DNA of 40,598 nt from Candidatus Omnitrophota bacterium (lineage in GTDB: Bacteria > Omnitrophota > Gorgyraeia > Ghiorseimicrobiales > Ghiorseimicrobiaceae), in contig JAUXSB010000010.1 of assembly GCA_030681595.1 (NCBI GenBank), positions 1 through 40,598 of the forward strand, given 5' to 3'. The translations under genes and the position numbers were made by a program. Positions 1-13,728 of this stretch are shown one piece after another (position 1 is the stretch's first letter; the number at the start of each line of letters is the position of its first letter). The notes below the pieces were generated by a model that worked only from the letters and a program-made list of their open reading frames with translations, made no database searches and was not told the DNA's origin.

Positions 1-627
1 CCGGCACTTGCCACGATGTTATCGGTCATTATGACGGATGCAGTTGTCTCCGAAAATCTTCACAGTATTTTTGCCAGATCTACTGATCGCACATTTAATC
101 GCATTGACTCTGATGGTTGTACATCAACTAACGACACAGTGTTGCTGATGTCATCTGGTGCTAGTGGAGTTGAAATTAGTGATGATCAACTTGAAGAACT
201 ACTTATGGAGATTTGCGGATCGCTATCTAATCAACTTATCGCCGATGCAGAAGGCTCAACAAAGAGTGTTGCCATACACGTTACTCATGCAGCCTCAGAG
301 CGTGATGCTGTAGAAATTGGACGTGCCTGTGCACGAAATAATTTATTGAAAGCGGCATTATTTGGTGGAGATCCAAATTGGGGCCGAGTACTTGCTGCCG
401 TGGGTACTGCCGATGCTCAAATGAATCCTTTGACAATTGACGTAAAACTCAATGGAGTTCAGGTAGCCACTAATAGTGCACCGGATGCCGATAAAACTTT
501 AGTTGATTTTTCTAATAGGTTAGTTGAGATCGAGATTGACATGCATAATGGTGAACATTCTGCGGTAATTGTGACTAATGATTTGTCTCATGATTACGTT
601 CACGAGAATTCGGCTTACTCAACATGA
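1..627 (+). CDS. argJ: Bifunctional glutamate N-acetyltransferase/amino-acid acetyltransferase ArgJ, C-terminal part (5' truncated by window edge)
   Basis: Frame open from base 1 (PALATMLSVIMTDAVV); ATML matches the ArgJ self-cleavage/nucleophile motif; GGDPNWGRVLAAVG motif; followed by argB. Confidence 0.93.
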   Translation, partial: PALATMLSVIMTDAVVSENLHSIFARSTDRTFNRIDSDGCTSTNDTVLLMSSGASGVEISDDQLEELLMEICGSLSNQLIADAEGSTKSVAIHVTHAASERDAVEIGRACARNNLLKAALFGGDPNWGRVLAAVGTADAQMNPLTIDVKLNGVQVATNSAPDADKTLVDFSNRLVEIEIDMHNGEHSAVIVTNDLSHDYVHENSAYST

Positions 628-1409
628 TTGTCGTAAAATTTGGCGGTCATGCAATGGTGAATGAGAGCGGAAATTTTGCTAAGGCGATTGAGGCCGCCCA
701 AAAGATGGGCGAAACGGTCGTTGTAGTCCATGGAGGTGGACCCCAGATAGACCAAGGATTGAATGCAGCGGGTATCGTAAGTAGATTCCTGGGTGGCTTT
801 AGAGTTACTTCTCCCGAAGTTTTCGCGGTAGTTGAAGCGGTTTTAGCTGGAGAAATTGGTCCGAGCATTGCTCGCACACTCAACGATTTTGGTATCAAAG
901 CGCAAGCCATATCTGGACGAACACTTCCGACCCTAAAAGCTAAGAAAAGGAGTTCACTAGTCGATGGCACGAAAGTTGATCTGGGTTTAGTAGGAGATGT
1001 AGTTTCTGTGGATACTTCTAAGATTATGACACTAGTGAGAGAAAATGTAGTTCCGGTTCTTTCACCAATAGCTGCAGATATAGCGTCTGACAATGGACTC
1101 AATGTAAATGCAGATTTTGCCGCGGCGGCTGTTGCAGGCGCACTTGATGCCTCAGTTTTGATTATTATGACCGATGTTGAAGGTATCTACCGAAATTGGC
1201 CAGATAAATCCTCGTTGATACAGGAGATATGTGCAGAAGAGCTTGAATCTCTTAAATCTACATTTTCCCAAGGCATGGCGCCAAAAGTTCAGGCCGCACT
1301 CGATGCAATCGCCCATGGCGCTAAAGCCGTGAGAATTATTGACGGTACTGATCCTGAAAGCTTCGCCGCCGCCCTCGCTGGCACAGGCGGAACCTTGGTG
1401 GTCGCATGA
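624..1409 (+). CDS. argB: Acetylglutamate kinase
   Basis: VVKFGGHAM and VVVHGGGPQI motifs; ATGA overlap with argJ; arg operon context. Confidence 0.95.
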   Translation: MIVVKFGGHAMVNESGNFAKAIEAAQKMGETVVVVHGGGPQIDQGLNAAGIVSRFLGGFRVTSPEVFAVVEAVLAGEIGPSIARTLNDFGIKAQAISGRTLPTLKAKKRSSLVDGTKVDLGLVGDVVSVDTSKIMTLVRENVVPVLSPIAADIASDNGLNVNADFAAAAVAGALDASVLIIMTDVEGIYRNWPDKSSLIQEICAEELESLKSTFSQGMAPKVQAALDAIAHGAKAVRIIDGTDPESFAAALAGTGGTLVVA

Positions 1410-2575
1410 AGAATAGTGATTTCACTCAACGTTGGAACTCTGCCATTCAAAATAACTACGGTACTCCAAGAATTGCTCTTGTGAAAGGCAAAGGTATTGT
1501 CGTCACCGATGCTGATGGGAAATCCTATTTAGATTTTCTCGGTGGTATTTCTACAAATCTTCTTGGACATGCACATCCAGTTATCACAAAGGCAGTTAGC
1601 AAACAGATCTCCATTTTGTCACATGTCAGCAATTTCTACGCTCATCCAAATGTGATAGAGCTTGCCGAAAAACTTATTTCAATGACGGGTGCGCAAAGTG
1701 GACGAGTTTTCTTTTGTCAGTCAGGTGCCGAAGCTAATGAAGCCGCCTTCAAACTCTCACGCAAAACAGGGAGAGTTCGTGTAGTTGCTGCCCTTGGGGC
1801 ATTTCACGGTCGAACGATGGGAGCCTTATCTTTAACTGGGCAACCTTCAAAGCGAGAAGCATTTCTACCGTTGATTAAAGGCGTGAAACACGTGCCTTTT
1901 GGAGATATTACCGCGATGCGTAAAGCCGTCACCAAAAAAACAGCAATGGTAATTATCGAACCAATCATGGGTGAGGCGGGGGTAATTGTTCCGCCACCCG
2001 GTTACTTGCAAGCAGTTCGTGAATTATGCGATGAAAAAGGCGCCTTACTTGTCATTGATGCGGTACAAACCGGAATGGGTCGCACGGGGGATTGGTTTGG
2101 TTATGAATACTCTGGAATCACACCTGATGTAATTACTTTAGCTAAAGGGCTAGGCGGAGGCCTTCCACTTGGTGCCATGATCGCCCTCGGAAAAGCCGCT
2201 GATTTATTTCATCCAGGAGATCATGGATCAACTTTCGGGGGAAATCCAGTTACGACCGCTGCAGGTCTGGCAGCGATAAAATTTATTGAAAACAAAAATC
2301 TGCTCAGTACGGTTATAGTGCAAGGGGATTATTTGATGCAAGAGCTTGCGCTAATCCCAGGAGTCAAAGAGGTGCGCGGTGCTGGTTTATTACTGGGAAT
2401 TGAGCTTGAGAGCCTGGATGCTGCAGTAGTTGCACGCGCCCTTGAAGAAAACGGTGTTCTAGTAAATGCGGCCACCGCTTCAACTATTCGAATTGCACCA
2501 GCATTAATTGTCACGGATTCACAAATCAAGAAATTTATTTCAATTTTTCGAAAGGTGCTCATCGATGCCAATTAA
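1406..2575 (+). CDS. argD: Acetylornithine aminotransferase
   Basis: Class-III aminotransferase motifs: FCQSGAEANEAAFKL, ALGAFHGRTMGALS, LLVIDAVQTGMGRTG, TLAKGLGGGLPLGA. Confidence 0.95.
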   Translation: MKNSDFTQRWNSAIQNNYGTPRIALVKGKGIVVTDADGKSYLDFLGGISTNLLGHAHPVITKAVSKQISILSHVSNFYAHPNVIELAEKLISMTGAQSGRVFFCQSGAEANEAAFKLSRKTGRVRVVAALGAFHGRTMGALSLTGQPSKREAFLPLIKGVKHVPFGDITAMRKAVTKKTAMVIIEPIMGEAGVIVPPPGYLQAVRELCDEKGALLVIDAVQTGMGRTGDWFGYEYSGITPDVITLAKGLGGGLPLGAMIALGKAADLFHPGDHGSTFGGNPVTTAAGLAAIKFIENKNLLSTVIVQGDYLMQELALIPGVKEVRGAGLLLGIELESLDAAVVARALEENGVLVNAATASTIRIAPALIVTDSQIKKFISIFRKVLIDAN

Positions 2576-3047
2576 TGCACAATCTGTTGCAGCACGAAGA
2601 GCTAAGGCCATCTCTCTCATTCAAGAGGGATTGGTTCACTCGCAATCGGATTTAGTTGTCTTACTCAAGAAAGCCGGCTATAAAGTAACGCAAGCTACTG
2701 CTAGTCGTGATTTAGAGGAGATTGGTGCAATCCGTGCACGAAACACGGTTGGTGAATCAACATATGAAATTCGTGAAAGCTCAGACGATGCAATCGTTCG
2801 AAGTACGCCTGTGCCTTCTCAGCTCATTCTCTCCGTTGACCACAGTGCGAATTTAGCTGTTATTCATACTCCACCTGGTGCGGCGCAGTTTCTTGCAAGT
2901 TCTCTCGATCACGCTAACCTGACAGGAGTAATCGGTACTATCGCTGGTGACGACACGATAATTTTGGTATCCAAGAAAGCAACTGGCGGAGCGAATTTAG
3001 CGAAAGAATTGCTGGCATATGCACGTGGTGCGGGAAAGAGGAAGTAA
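2565..3047 (+). CDS. argR: Arginine repressor
   Basis: N-terminal winged-helix (QSDLVVLLKKAGYKVTQATASRDLEEIGAIR) and C-terminal oligomerisation/Arg-binding region. Start moved from ORF-track 2508 to ATG 2565 (MPINAQSVAARRAKA). Confidence 0.9.
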   Translation: MPINAQSVAARRAKAISLIQEGLVHSQSDLVVLLKKAGYKVTQATASRDLEEIGAIRARNTVGESTYEIRESSDDAIVRSTPVPSQLILSVDHSANLAVIHTPPGAAQFLASSLDHANLTGVIGTIAGDDTIILVSKKATGGANLAKELLAYARGAGKRK

Positions 3048-4474
3048 TGGCGCTGTGGGGTGGACGTTTCAGTCAAGGACCCGAGGAATCAGTATTTGCT
3101 CTCTCTAGAAGTATTCAGTTTGACTGGCGTTTAGCCCAGTATGACCTTCGCTCCTCAAGGGCACATTTAGCAATCCTGAAAAAGAATGGATTGGTAAATA
3201 TTGATGATGCCGCTGCAATTCTTGTTGGATTAAAAGCGCTTAGCGTTGAAGTGGCCAATGGTGAATTTAAACCCATCGCAAGTGACGAAGATGTTCATAG
3301 CGCTCTAGAGCGTGGATTGACCGAAAAACTCGGCGAAATTGGGGGATCCTTGCGTGCCGGTCGATCTCGCAATGATCAAGTCACGACAGATCTTCGTCTC
3401 TTTGCAATCGATCACATGTTAGAGATTGCGATGCTACTTACCAAACTTCAAGATGCAATCTTAAGTAAATCCGCGGAATACATCAATGATCCAGCACCTG
3501 GCTTCACCCATATTCAACATGCTCAACCCGTCTCATTTGCACATGAATTAGCTAAGCATGCACATGCCTTTGCCCGCGATCTTGATCGGATAGATGATTG
3601 GTTAACGCGTACATCTGTTAGTTCATTGGGTGCTGGTGCTTTGGCTGGATCTTCACTTGCGCTAGATCCCGCATTCACCGCGACAAATCTAGGTTTTGCA
3701 ACTTCTTTTGCCAACAGTATTGACGCCGTCAGCGATCGCGATTATGTCGCAGAGGCGCTCTTTATATATGCAATGATCGGAACGCATCTCTCGCGAATCG
3801 GCGAAGAGTGGACACTCTGGTCATCTACCGAGTTTGCTTGGGCCAAAGTGGCCGATGGATATTCGACTGGCTCATCGATTATGCCTCAGAAGAAAAATCC
3901 AGATATGGCCGAATTAGCACGCGGTAAATCAGGAAGGCTCATCGGCAATCTCATGAGTGTATTAACTATGCTCAAAGGTCTTCCATTTGCATATAACCGA
4001 GATCTACAAGAAGACAAAGAGCCTTTGTTTGACAGTATCGACACATTGTTGCTCGTTCTTCCCGCGCTCACTGGAATGATTGCAACAACGGATTTTGACC
4101 GCGATAAAATGGCGCTAGCCGCACCAACTGGTTTCTCATTAGCCACGGAAATCGCCGATTATTTAGCTAAAAAACGCGTTCCGTTTTCCGAGGCCCATGA
4201 AGCGGCAGGAAAGTGTGTGGCTCTGTGTGAGGCCTCAAATCTTCAACTTCATCAACTCACCGATGCTCAGTTTCTTCAGGTACATCCACAACTCGACGGG
4301 GGAGTGCGCGCGGTATTAACAGTCCATGGCGCATTGAATTCGCGCACAACGCTAGGTGGCACTGCGCCGGCACTTGTCGCTACGCAGATTAAAGAGGCCC
4401 AGATTGCTAATGCAAAGACCGAGCAGAAAATTGCCAACGGGAAGCAGGCATTTTCAGAGATGATGAGCGCATGA
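3047..4474 (+). CDS. argH: Argininosuccinate lyase
   Basis: GSSIMPQKKNPD signature; N-terminal LWGGRFSQGP; operon position. Confidence 0.96.
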   Translation: MALWGGRFSQGPEESVFALSRSIQFDWRLAQYDLRSSRAHLAILKKNGLVNIDDAAAILVGLKALSVEVANGEFKPIASDEDVHSALERGLTEKLGEIGGSLRAGRSRNDQVTTDLRLFAIDHMLEIAMLLTKLQDAILSKSAEYINDPAPGFTHIQHAQPVSFAHELAKHAHAFARDLDRIDDWLTRTSVSSLGAGALAGSSLALDPAFTATNLGFATSFANSIDAVSDRDYVAEALFIYAMIGTHLSRIGEEWTLWSSTEFAWAKVADGYSTGSSIMPQKKNPDMAELARGKSGRLIGNLMSVLTMLKGLPFAYNRDLQEDKEPLFDSIDTLLLVLPALTGMIATTDFDRDKMALAAPTGFSLATEIADYLAKKRVPFSEAHEAAGKCVALCEASNLQLHQLTDAQFLQVHPQLDGGVRAVLTVHGALNSRTTLGGTAPALVATQIKEAQIANAKTEQKIANGKQAFSEMMSA

Positions 4475-5736
4475 ATCTCATTGAAGATCTTCGCTGGCGT
4501 GGCTTGATTGCACAATCGACCGATGAAAAAGAACTGATTGAAGCGCTTAAGAAGCCAACAACACTGTACATTGGCTTTGATCCCACCGCAGCTTCATTAC
4601 ATGTGGGCAATCTTGTGGTTCTTTTAGTCTTGCGCCGTTTCCAATTGGCTGGACATAATCCCATCGCTTTAGTAGGAGGCGCTACTGGCTTAGTTGGCGA
4701 TCCAAGTGGGCGAAATGATGAGCGCACACTTAACAGCAGTGAAGTTGTTGAGGGCTGGGTTAAAGGAATTCGTAAACAAGTTGCAGCGTTTCTAGATTTT
4801 GATACTCACGTAAATCCAGCGGTTGTAGTAAATAATTTAGATTGGACCGCACCTCTTAGCGCAATTGAATTCCTTCGAGATATTGGTAAACATTTTTCCG
4901 TCAACCAAATGCTTTCGAAAGAATCGGTATCAGCACGTTTAGATGCCGGTGGCATTTCATACACTGAATTTTCCTACCAAGTCTTGCAGTCATATGATTT
5001 TCTAGAATTGTACCGACGCAATAACTGTACGCTTCAACTTGGGGGCTCTGATCAATGGGGCAACATCGTTGCCGGCTTAGATTTAATTCGCCGTGTTGAA
5101 TCAAGAAGTGCCCACGCACTGACTGTTCCATTATTAGCAAAATCAGATGGCTCAAAATTCGGTAAAACCGCGGGTGGTAGTATTTGGTTAGATCCTACGA
5201 TGACTTCTCCGTATGCTTTTTTCCAATTCTGGCTTAACTCAGAAGACAAAGACGTTGTTACTTTTCTGAAAATATTTTCTTTTAAATCACATGAAGAGAT
5301 AACGGAGTTGGAAAATTCGCATGCGTTAAATCCGGGTTTACGTGAAGCCCATCGGGCATTGGCACAAGAGCTCACAACGCTGGTTCATGGAGCCGATGCA
5401 ACAACTCGAGTTGAAAATGCGGCACGTGCACTTTTTGGTCAAGGCGATCTAGCAGAACTCGATGAAGCCACTCTTGCAAGTGCTTTAGCTGAACTTCCGC
5501 GGACTGTAATTTCAAAGAATCAAGAGTTTCCTACATGGGTAGAACTCTTAGCAGCAACAGGTGTCGTAGATTCGAAATCAGCTGCGCGTCGCGTAATAAA
5601 AGATGGTGGCGCATATCTCAATAATGAGAAGGTCGCATCTGAAGAGTTTGCTCTGACGAAATCCTCGTTTTTATGCGGCAAATATGCGGTTTTAAGAAAA
5701 GGCAAGCGCGATCTTGCCGCAGTGGAGCTAATTTAA
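4471..5736 (+). CDS. tyrS: Tyrosyl-tRNA synthetase
   Basis: YIGFDPTAASLHVGNL (HIGH-like), GGSDQWGNI, KFGKTAGG (KMSKS-like), C-terminal S4-like domain. Confidence 0.96.
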   Translation: MNLIEDLRWRGLIAQSTDEKELIEALKKPTTLYIGFDPTAASLHVGNLVVLLVLRRFQLAGHNPIALVGGATGLVGDPSGRNDERTLNSSEVVEGWVKGIRKQVAAFLDFDTHVNPAVVVNNLDWTAPLSAIEFLRDIGKHFSVNQMLSKESVSARLDAGGISYTEFSYQVLQSYDFLELYRRNNCTLQLGGSDQWGNIVAGLDLIRRVESRSAHALTVPLLAKSDGSKFGKTAGGSIWLDPTMTSPYAFFQFWLNSEDKDVVTFLKIFSFKSHEEITELENSHALNPGLREAHRALAQELTTLVHGADATTRVENAARALFGQGDLAELDEATLASALAELPRTVISKNQEFPTWVELLAATGVVDSKSAARRVIKDGGAYLNNEKVASEEFALTKSSFLCGKYAVLRKGKRDLAAVELI

Positions 5737-5818
5737 CCTTCATTTTTGTTGGCTAAAAGCTTAGCCCGCTAGCGTTATTTCATGTTTTCTCGTAATGGAG
5801 AATTTCAAGAGAGCCGAT

Positions 5819-5847
5819 TTGACCCATAAGAGCGTGCAAGTTATAGT
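5819..5847 (+). promoter_or_regulatory. Candidate rrn promoter (TTGACC - 17 nt - TATAGT)
   Basis: TTGACC at 5819-5824 and TATAGT at 5842-5847 with 17-bp spacing, in the ~500-bp leader upstream of 16S. Confidence 0.6.
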
Positions 5848-6007
5848 TTGCATCTTGTTGTGAATCGGACGTCTTAGGCCGAACAGCATCGATTATCAGC
5901 TCTAACTCATACATGTAGCCCGGTTTGACCGCGCCCGCCTGTATGGGCTAGGTTTGGCAGTCTGCCCTGAAAACAGGATAAAACCTGGGACCAGTGCGCA
6001 TCCGTAC

Positions 6008-6028
6008 CTTGAGAACTCAACAGCGTGC
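6008..6028 (+). promoter_or_regulatory. Actinobacterial rRNA leader motif (CTTGAGAACTCAACAGCGTGC)
   Basis: Matches the TTGAGAACTCAACAGYGTGC word recurrent in actinobacterial rrn leaders/spacers; a TTTGTTTGTCTGTACGCCAG word follows at 6211-6230, just before 16S. Confidence 0.6.
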
Positions 6029-6240
6029 TATAAGTCAATGCAATATATGCCATATGTGGCTCTATTTGACATGCTTTAAATAGCGCAAAGTGCGTGTTTT
6101 ACACTCGCTTTTTGATAATACCCACGGCAAAATAAATACTTCAATGAGGTATGACCGTTAAAAGTTATACCCGTTGATTTCCTTTGGATATAAGACAAAA
6201 TAAACGTTAGTTTGTTTGTCTGTACGCCAGATAAAACTTT

Positions 6241-7758
<1,518 letters not shown>

Positions 7759-7826
7759 AATTTATTACTTCGGTAATAAATTGCAATTATCGAAAGATAA
7801 TTGCGTAATCCTAAGAGAAGGGTTAC
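7759..7826 (+). other. Three back-to-back hairpins directly downstream of 16S
   Basis: AATTTATTAC-TTCG-GTAATAAATT (7759-7782), GCAATTATC-GAAA-GATAATTGC (7783-7804), GTAATCC-loop-GGGTTAC (7805-7826, one G-T). Confidence 0.75.
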
Positions 7827-8088
7827 GGAAGATTATGTGATATAAAGAATGATATAGAGCCTATTAGATTCTCTCTAGAGGCTTGGCTATTTTAAATTTT
7901 TTTCTCCGAAGGCGAATTCCCGCCCGGCATTATTGAGGCGGGGGCCTTCGGTAGAAAATTTTTTGGAGTCATCTCTCTCGCGAATAATCAGCGTGGGCAG
8001 AGGGCTTCTAATTTTGCAAATGGTAAATAGCAAATAGCAAATTGAATCAGGGCAATTTGCTGTAAGCCATGAGCGATTTGCCAAAGTT

Positions 8089-8162
8089 GGGCCCATAGCT
8101 CAGTTGGTTAGAGCACAGCCCTGATAAGACTGGGGTCAGTGGTTCGAATCCACTTGGGCCCA
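8089..8162 (+). tRNA. tRNA-Ile (GAT)
   Basis: GGGCCCATAGCTCAGTTGGTTAGAGCACAGCCCTGATAAGACTGGGGTCAGTGGTTCGAATCCACTTGGGCCCA; acceptor GGGCCCA/TGGGCCC; anticodon GAT; between 16S and 23S. Confidence 0.95.
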
Positions 8163-8246
8163 TTAAAACAGATTTAAGATTAAAGAGCTAAGAACCAAGA
8201 TGTTTTTTCTTAAATTTTAACTCTTAGTTCTTTATTCTGATTTTCT

Positions 8247-8322
8247 GGGGGCGTAGCTCAGCTGGGAGAGCATCTGCTTTGCAAGCAGGGGGTCGCCAGT
8301 TCAACTCTGGTCGCCTCCACCA
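8247..8322 (+). tRNA. tRNA-Ala (TGC), encoded CCA
   Basis: GGGGGCGTAGCTCAGCTGGGAGAGCATCTGCTTTGCAAGCAGGGGGTCGCCAGTTCAACTCTGGTCGCCTCCACCA; cloverleaf and anticodon TGC. Confidence 0.96.
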
Positions 8323-8460
8323 AGAAAATTTATACATAAATTTTAGTTCACAGTAAACAGTTAATTGTGAACGTGCGAACTCGTTCGCATTTATGTTCTT
8401 TGACAATTTTTCGTCAATATGCATTAATCCGCTAAGTCTCTTTTATTTTAAGGGATAGTT

Positions 8461-11444
<2,984 letters not shown>

Positions 11445-11580
11445 TATTTTTATCCCGTGATCTTATTAAAATTAGTAACTTGCGGATTAAATGTATATTG
11501 ACGAAAGATTGTCAAACAAAATTTGCCAATGCCGCCGTTGGCGGCACCCCGCCATTAGGCGGTGGCTAGCGATTAGATTT

Positions 11581-11695
11581 GGAGTGCTTTTGCCGAGGGG
11601 GAAACACCCGTTCCCATTCCGAATACGGTAGTTAAGCCCCTCAGGGCCGATGGTAGTGTAGTCGCAAGGCTATGTGAGAGTAGGTCGGTGCTCCA
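11581..11695 (+). rRNA. rrf: 5S rRNA
   Basis: GGGGAAACACCCGTTCCCATTCCGAATACGG...TTAAGCCCCTCAGGGCCGATGGTAGTG...GAGAGTAGGTCGGTGCTCC; closing helix GGAGTGC/GGTGCTCC. Confidence 0.95.
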
Positions 11696-11705
11696 TTAAA
11701 TTTAA

Positions 11706-11735
11706 AAAGCCCATCATTGAAAAATGGTGGGCTTT
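11706..11735 (+). terminator. Likely rrn operon terminator hairpin
   Basis: AAAGCCCATCATT/AATGGTGGGCTTT inverted repeat just after 5S. Confidence 0.7.
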
Positions 11736-11857
11736 GCTATTTTATATTGACATTCGGAAAAGCTGTGGTATTATAATTCTACATAGGAGATCATCCCTTC
11801 AAATATCCGCAAATTTCTTAAAAAATCAAAAAAATTAAGAGGGAGGTGAGAAAAAAA

Positions 11858-12274
11858 ATGAAGAAGTTAAGTTTGTTGGTGCTCGCGTTCTGTTTAGTTT
11901 GTTCTTATGCCTTTGCGCAGGAGGCAGCCACTCTTGGTTCGGAGGCCTCTGTACCGGCGGTAACTGATGAAACGGTTACGATTACCGGAACCATCATTGA
12001 TAATATATGCGTAGGTCTACAGAAACCGGAAGAGTTAGGTGAGTTTGTAAAGACTCATCCGAAGTCCTGTGCGGTCATGCCGCAATGTGCAGCAAGTGGT
12101 TATGCTATCTATGCCGACGGAATTATTACTAAGTTTGATAAGGATAGCAGCGTTAAGATTACGGAGTTCCTGGATAAGGAAGACAGCAGTCTTAATGTAG
12201 TAATAACTGCTAAAAAGGCTGGCGAAGAGTTAAGCCTTGTCTCAATAGAAAGCCAAAAAGAAGCTAAGGAATAG
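11858..12274 (+). CDS. Small secreted/periplasmic protein of unknown function
   Basis: Signal peptide MKKLSLLVLAFCLVCSYAFAQ; GGAGG Shine-Dalgarno at 11842-11846 makes ATG 11858 the better start than ORF-track 11846. Confidence 0.7.
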   Translation: MKKLSLLVLAFCLVCSYAFAQEAATLGSEASVPAVTDETVTITGTIIDNICVGLQKPEELGEFVKTHPKSCAVMPQCAASGYAIYADGIITKFDKDSSVKITEFLDKEDSSLNVVITAKKAGEELSLVSIESQKEAKE

Positions 12275-12294
12275 CTAGCTTTTTATAGATTAAG

Positions 12295-12326
12295 GGCCGC
12301 TTCCGGTCTTGGAGGCGGCCTTTTTA
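12295..12326 (+). terminator. Rho-independent terminator
   Basis: GGCCGCTTCC-ggtctt-GGAGGCGGCC followed by TTTTT. Confidence 0.85.
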
Positions 12327-12448
12327 TTGACGCTACCCATATATGTCAAGTTTTGTGTTTCCGTTTTTTCTTTAGGAATATAAGTGGTATAATATTAAAA
12401 ATAGGTATATAAGTTAACCCAAAAATTGTGATTAAAGGAGCAGGTCTT

Positions 12449-13285
12449 ATGTTTAGGCGTTCTGTTTGGGTAGTGATGCTTTTTTTATTGGTTGGCTGTA
12501 CAGGATTGCCGGCTATAAAAAATATACAGGTCTTTGATGAGAAAGATTATATTGCCGGCGGCCTGCAGGATACCATAAATCAGGCGGTATACTCGCGCCT
12601 GCCTGATTACGAAAAGCTTACCTATGAAGTTAAATGGCTTGGCTTAAAGATTGGTACCCTTACTACTTCCATAATGGGGATAAAGAATTATAAAGGAAGG
12701 GATGTCTATGTCCTTGAGGCAACGATGAAGACAGACGATTTTTTCTCCAGAGTTTATAAAATAGAGGACCGCTTTGTCTCTTATCTGGACGCAGAGAAAC
12801 TTCATACTTTGCATCATGAAGTATACCGCAGGGATGGTAGCTATAGAAAGGACGCGGTTACGGAATTTGACCAGATAAATCACAAAGCTTATTTTAAAAA
12901 TTTTATTGATAACTCGGAAAAAATTTTTGATATCCCAATAGGTACGCACGATATATTAAGCGCTTGTTATTATTTTATGATTCTGCCGTTAAAATTAGGA
13001 GGCGGGGTCAATTACTATGTATGCAACAATGAAAGCAATTACCAGTTTTTTGGTTTTGTCCGCTCCAAGGCGTCAATAAGGCTGCCTGCCATGGGTAAAA
13101 AAAAGTGGGAAGCTATTCTTCTTGAGCCGTACGCTCAACTTAAAGGTAAAAAAGTAGATAAGGGCAGAGTCAGAGCTTATTTTAGCACGGATAAGCGCAG
13201 GATCCCTTTAATGGCAACTGTCAAAGGCCCGATATTTAGCGAGGTGACGATTTCGCTGGTGAAGATAGAGGAGGGGAGCAAATAA
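12449..13285 (+). CDS. DUF3108-like lipoprotein
   Basis: Lipobox MLFLLVGCTG; LTYEVKWLGLKIGTLT and RAYFSTDKRRIPLMA resemble DUF3108. Start could also be 12428. Confidence 0.65.
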   Translation: MFRRSVWVVMLFLLVGCTGLPAIKNIQVFDEKDYIAGGLQDTINQAVYSRLPDYEKLTYEVKWLGLKIGTLTTSIMGIKNYKGRDVYVLEATMKTDDFFSRVYKIEDRFVSYLDAEKLHTLHHEVYRRDGSYRKDAVTEFDQINHKAYFKNFIDNSEKIFDIPIGTHDILSACYYFMILPLKLGGGVNYYVCNNESNYQFFGFVRSKASIRLPAMGKKKWEAILLEPYAQLKGKKVDKGRVRAYFSTDKRRIPLMATVKGPIFSEVTISLVKIEEGSK

Positions 13286-13728
13286 CCCGCTCCACTTACT
13301 CTCTCGCCCGCTAAAGTTTCCTGTTAATGGCGTTAGTTATTTTTTCGCTCAGATGATTTTCTTCACGCAAAGTTTTTTATCATTTCGGTACTGCGGAACT
13401 CGTTCTTCGGCGCTTACAGCGCCAGGAATGAACTCAGACAGTCCTCGTACCCCGCCTGCGGCGGGGTTCCCTCAATGCTAAAAACTGCTTTGCTAAAAAT
13501 CATAATTTGCTCAAAAATGCTAACCCATTAACTATATAACGAGGGGCTCGTTCGCAAGTAGAGCCGATTATTCGTAAAAAAAGGAGAGGTAGAAAACAAT
13601 TCCACCCCTGCGGTGGAATTAAGGTTCTTTGTGGCTCCCAGCATTTAGTTTCAACGCGCGATTCTCAAATTTCTTAATGAAAATTTTGGCTGAAGGGTGC
13701 ATAATTTAAAGAAACCGGGAGGTTAAGA

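Noticed and set aside
624-4474. Missing argF and argG in the arginine cluster as a novel pathway
   Set aside because: These genes are often elsewhere in the genome; absence from a window is not informative.
647-5705. Antisense ORFs opposite arg/tyrS genes, and similar ones opposite recA, hisA, secDF, mfd and surA
   Set aside because: Each is a shadow of a strongly supported conserved gene on the plus strand.
1-5736. Horizontal transfer of the arg-tyrS block into an Omnitrophota-like genome
   Set aside because: The composition and lineage switch falls within a universal 16S stretch and the leader is also actinobacterial, so an assembly chimera is simpler. Cannot be excluded without reads.
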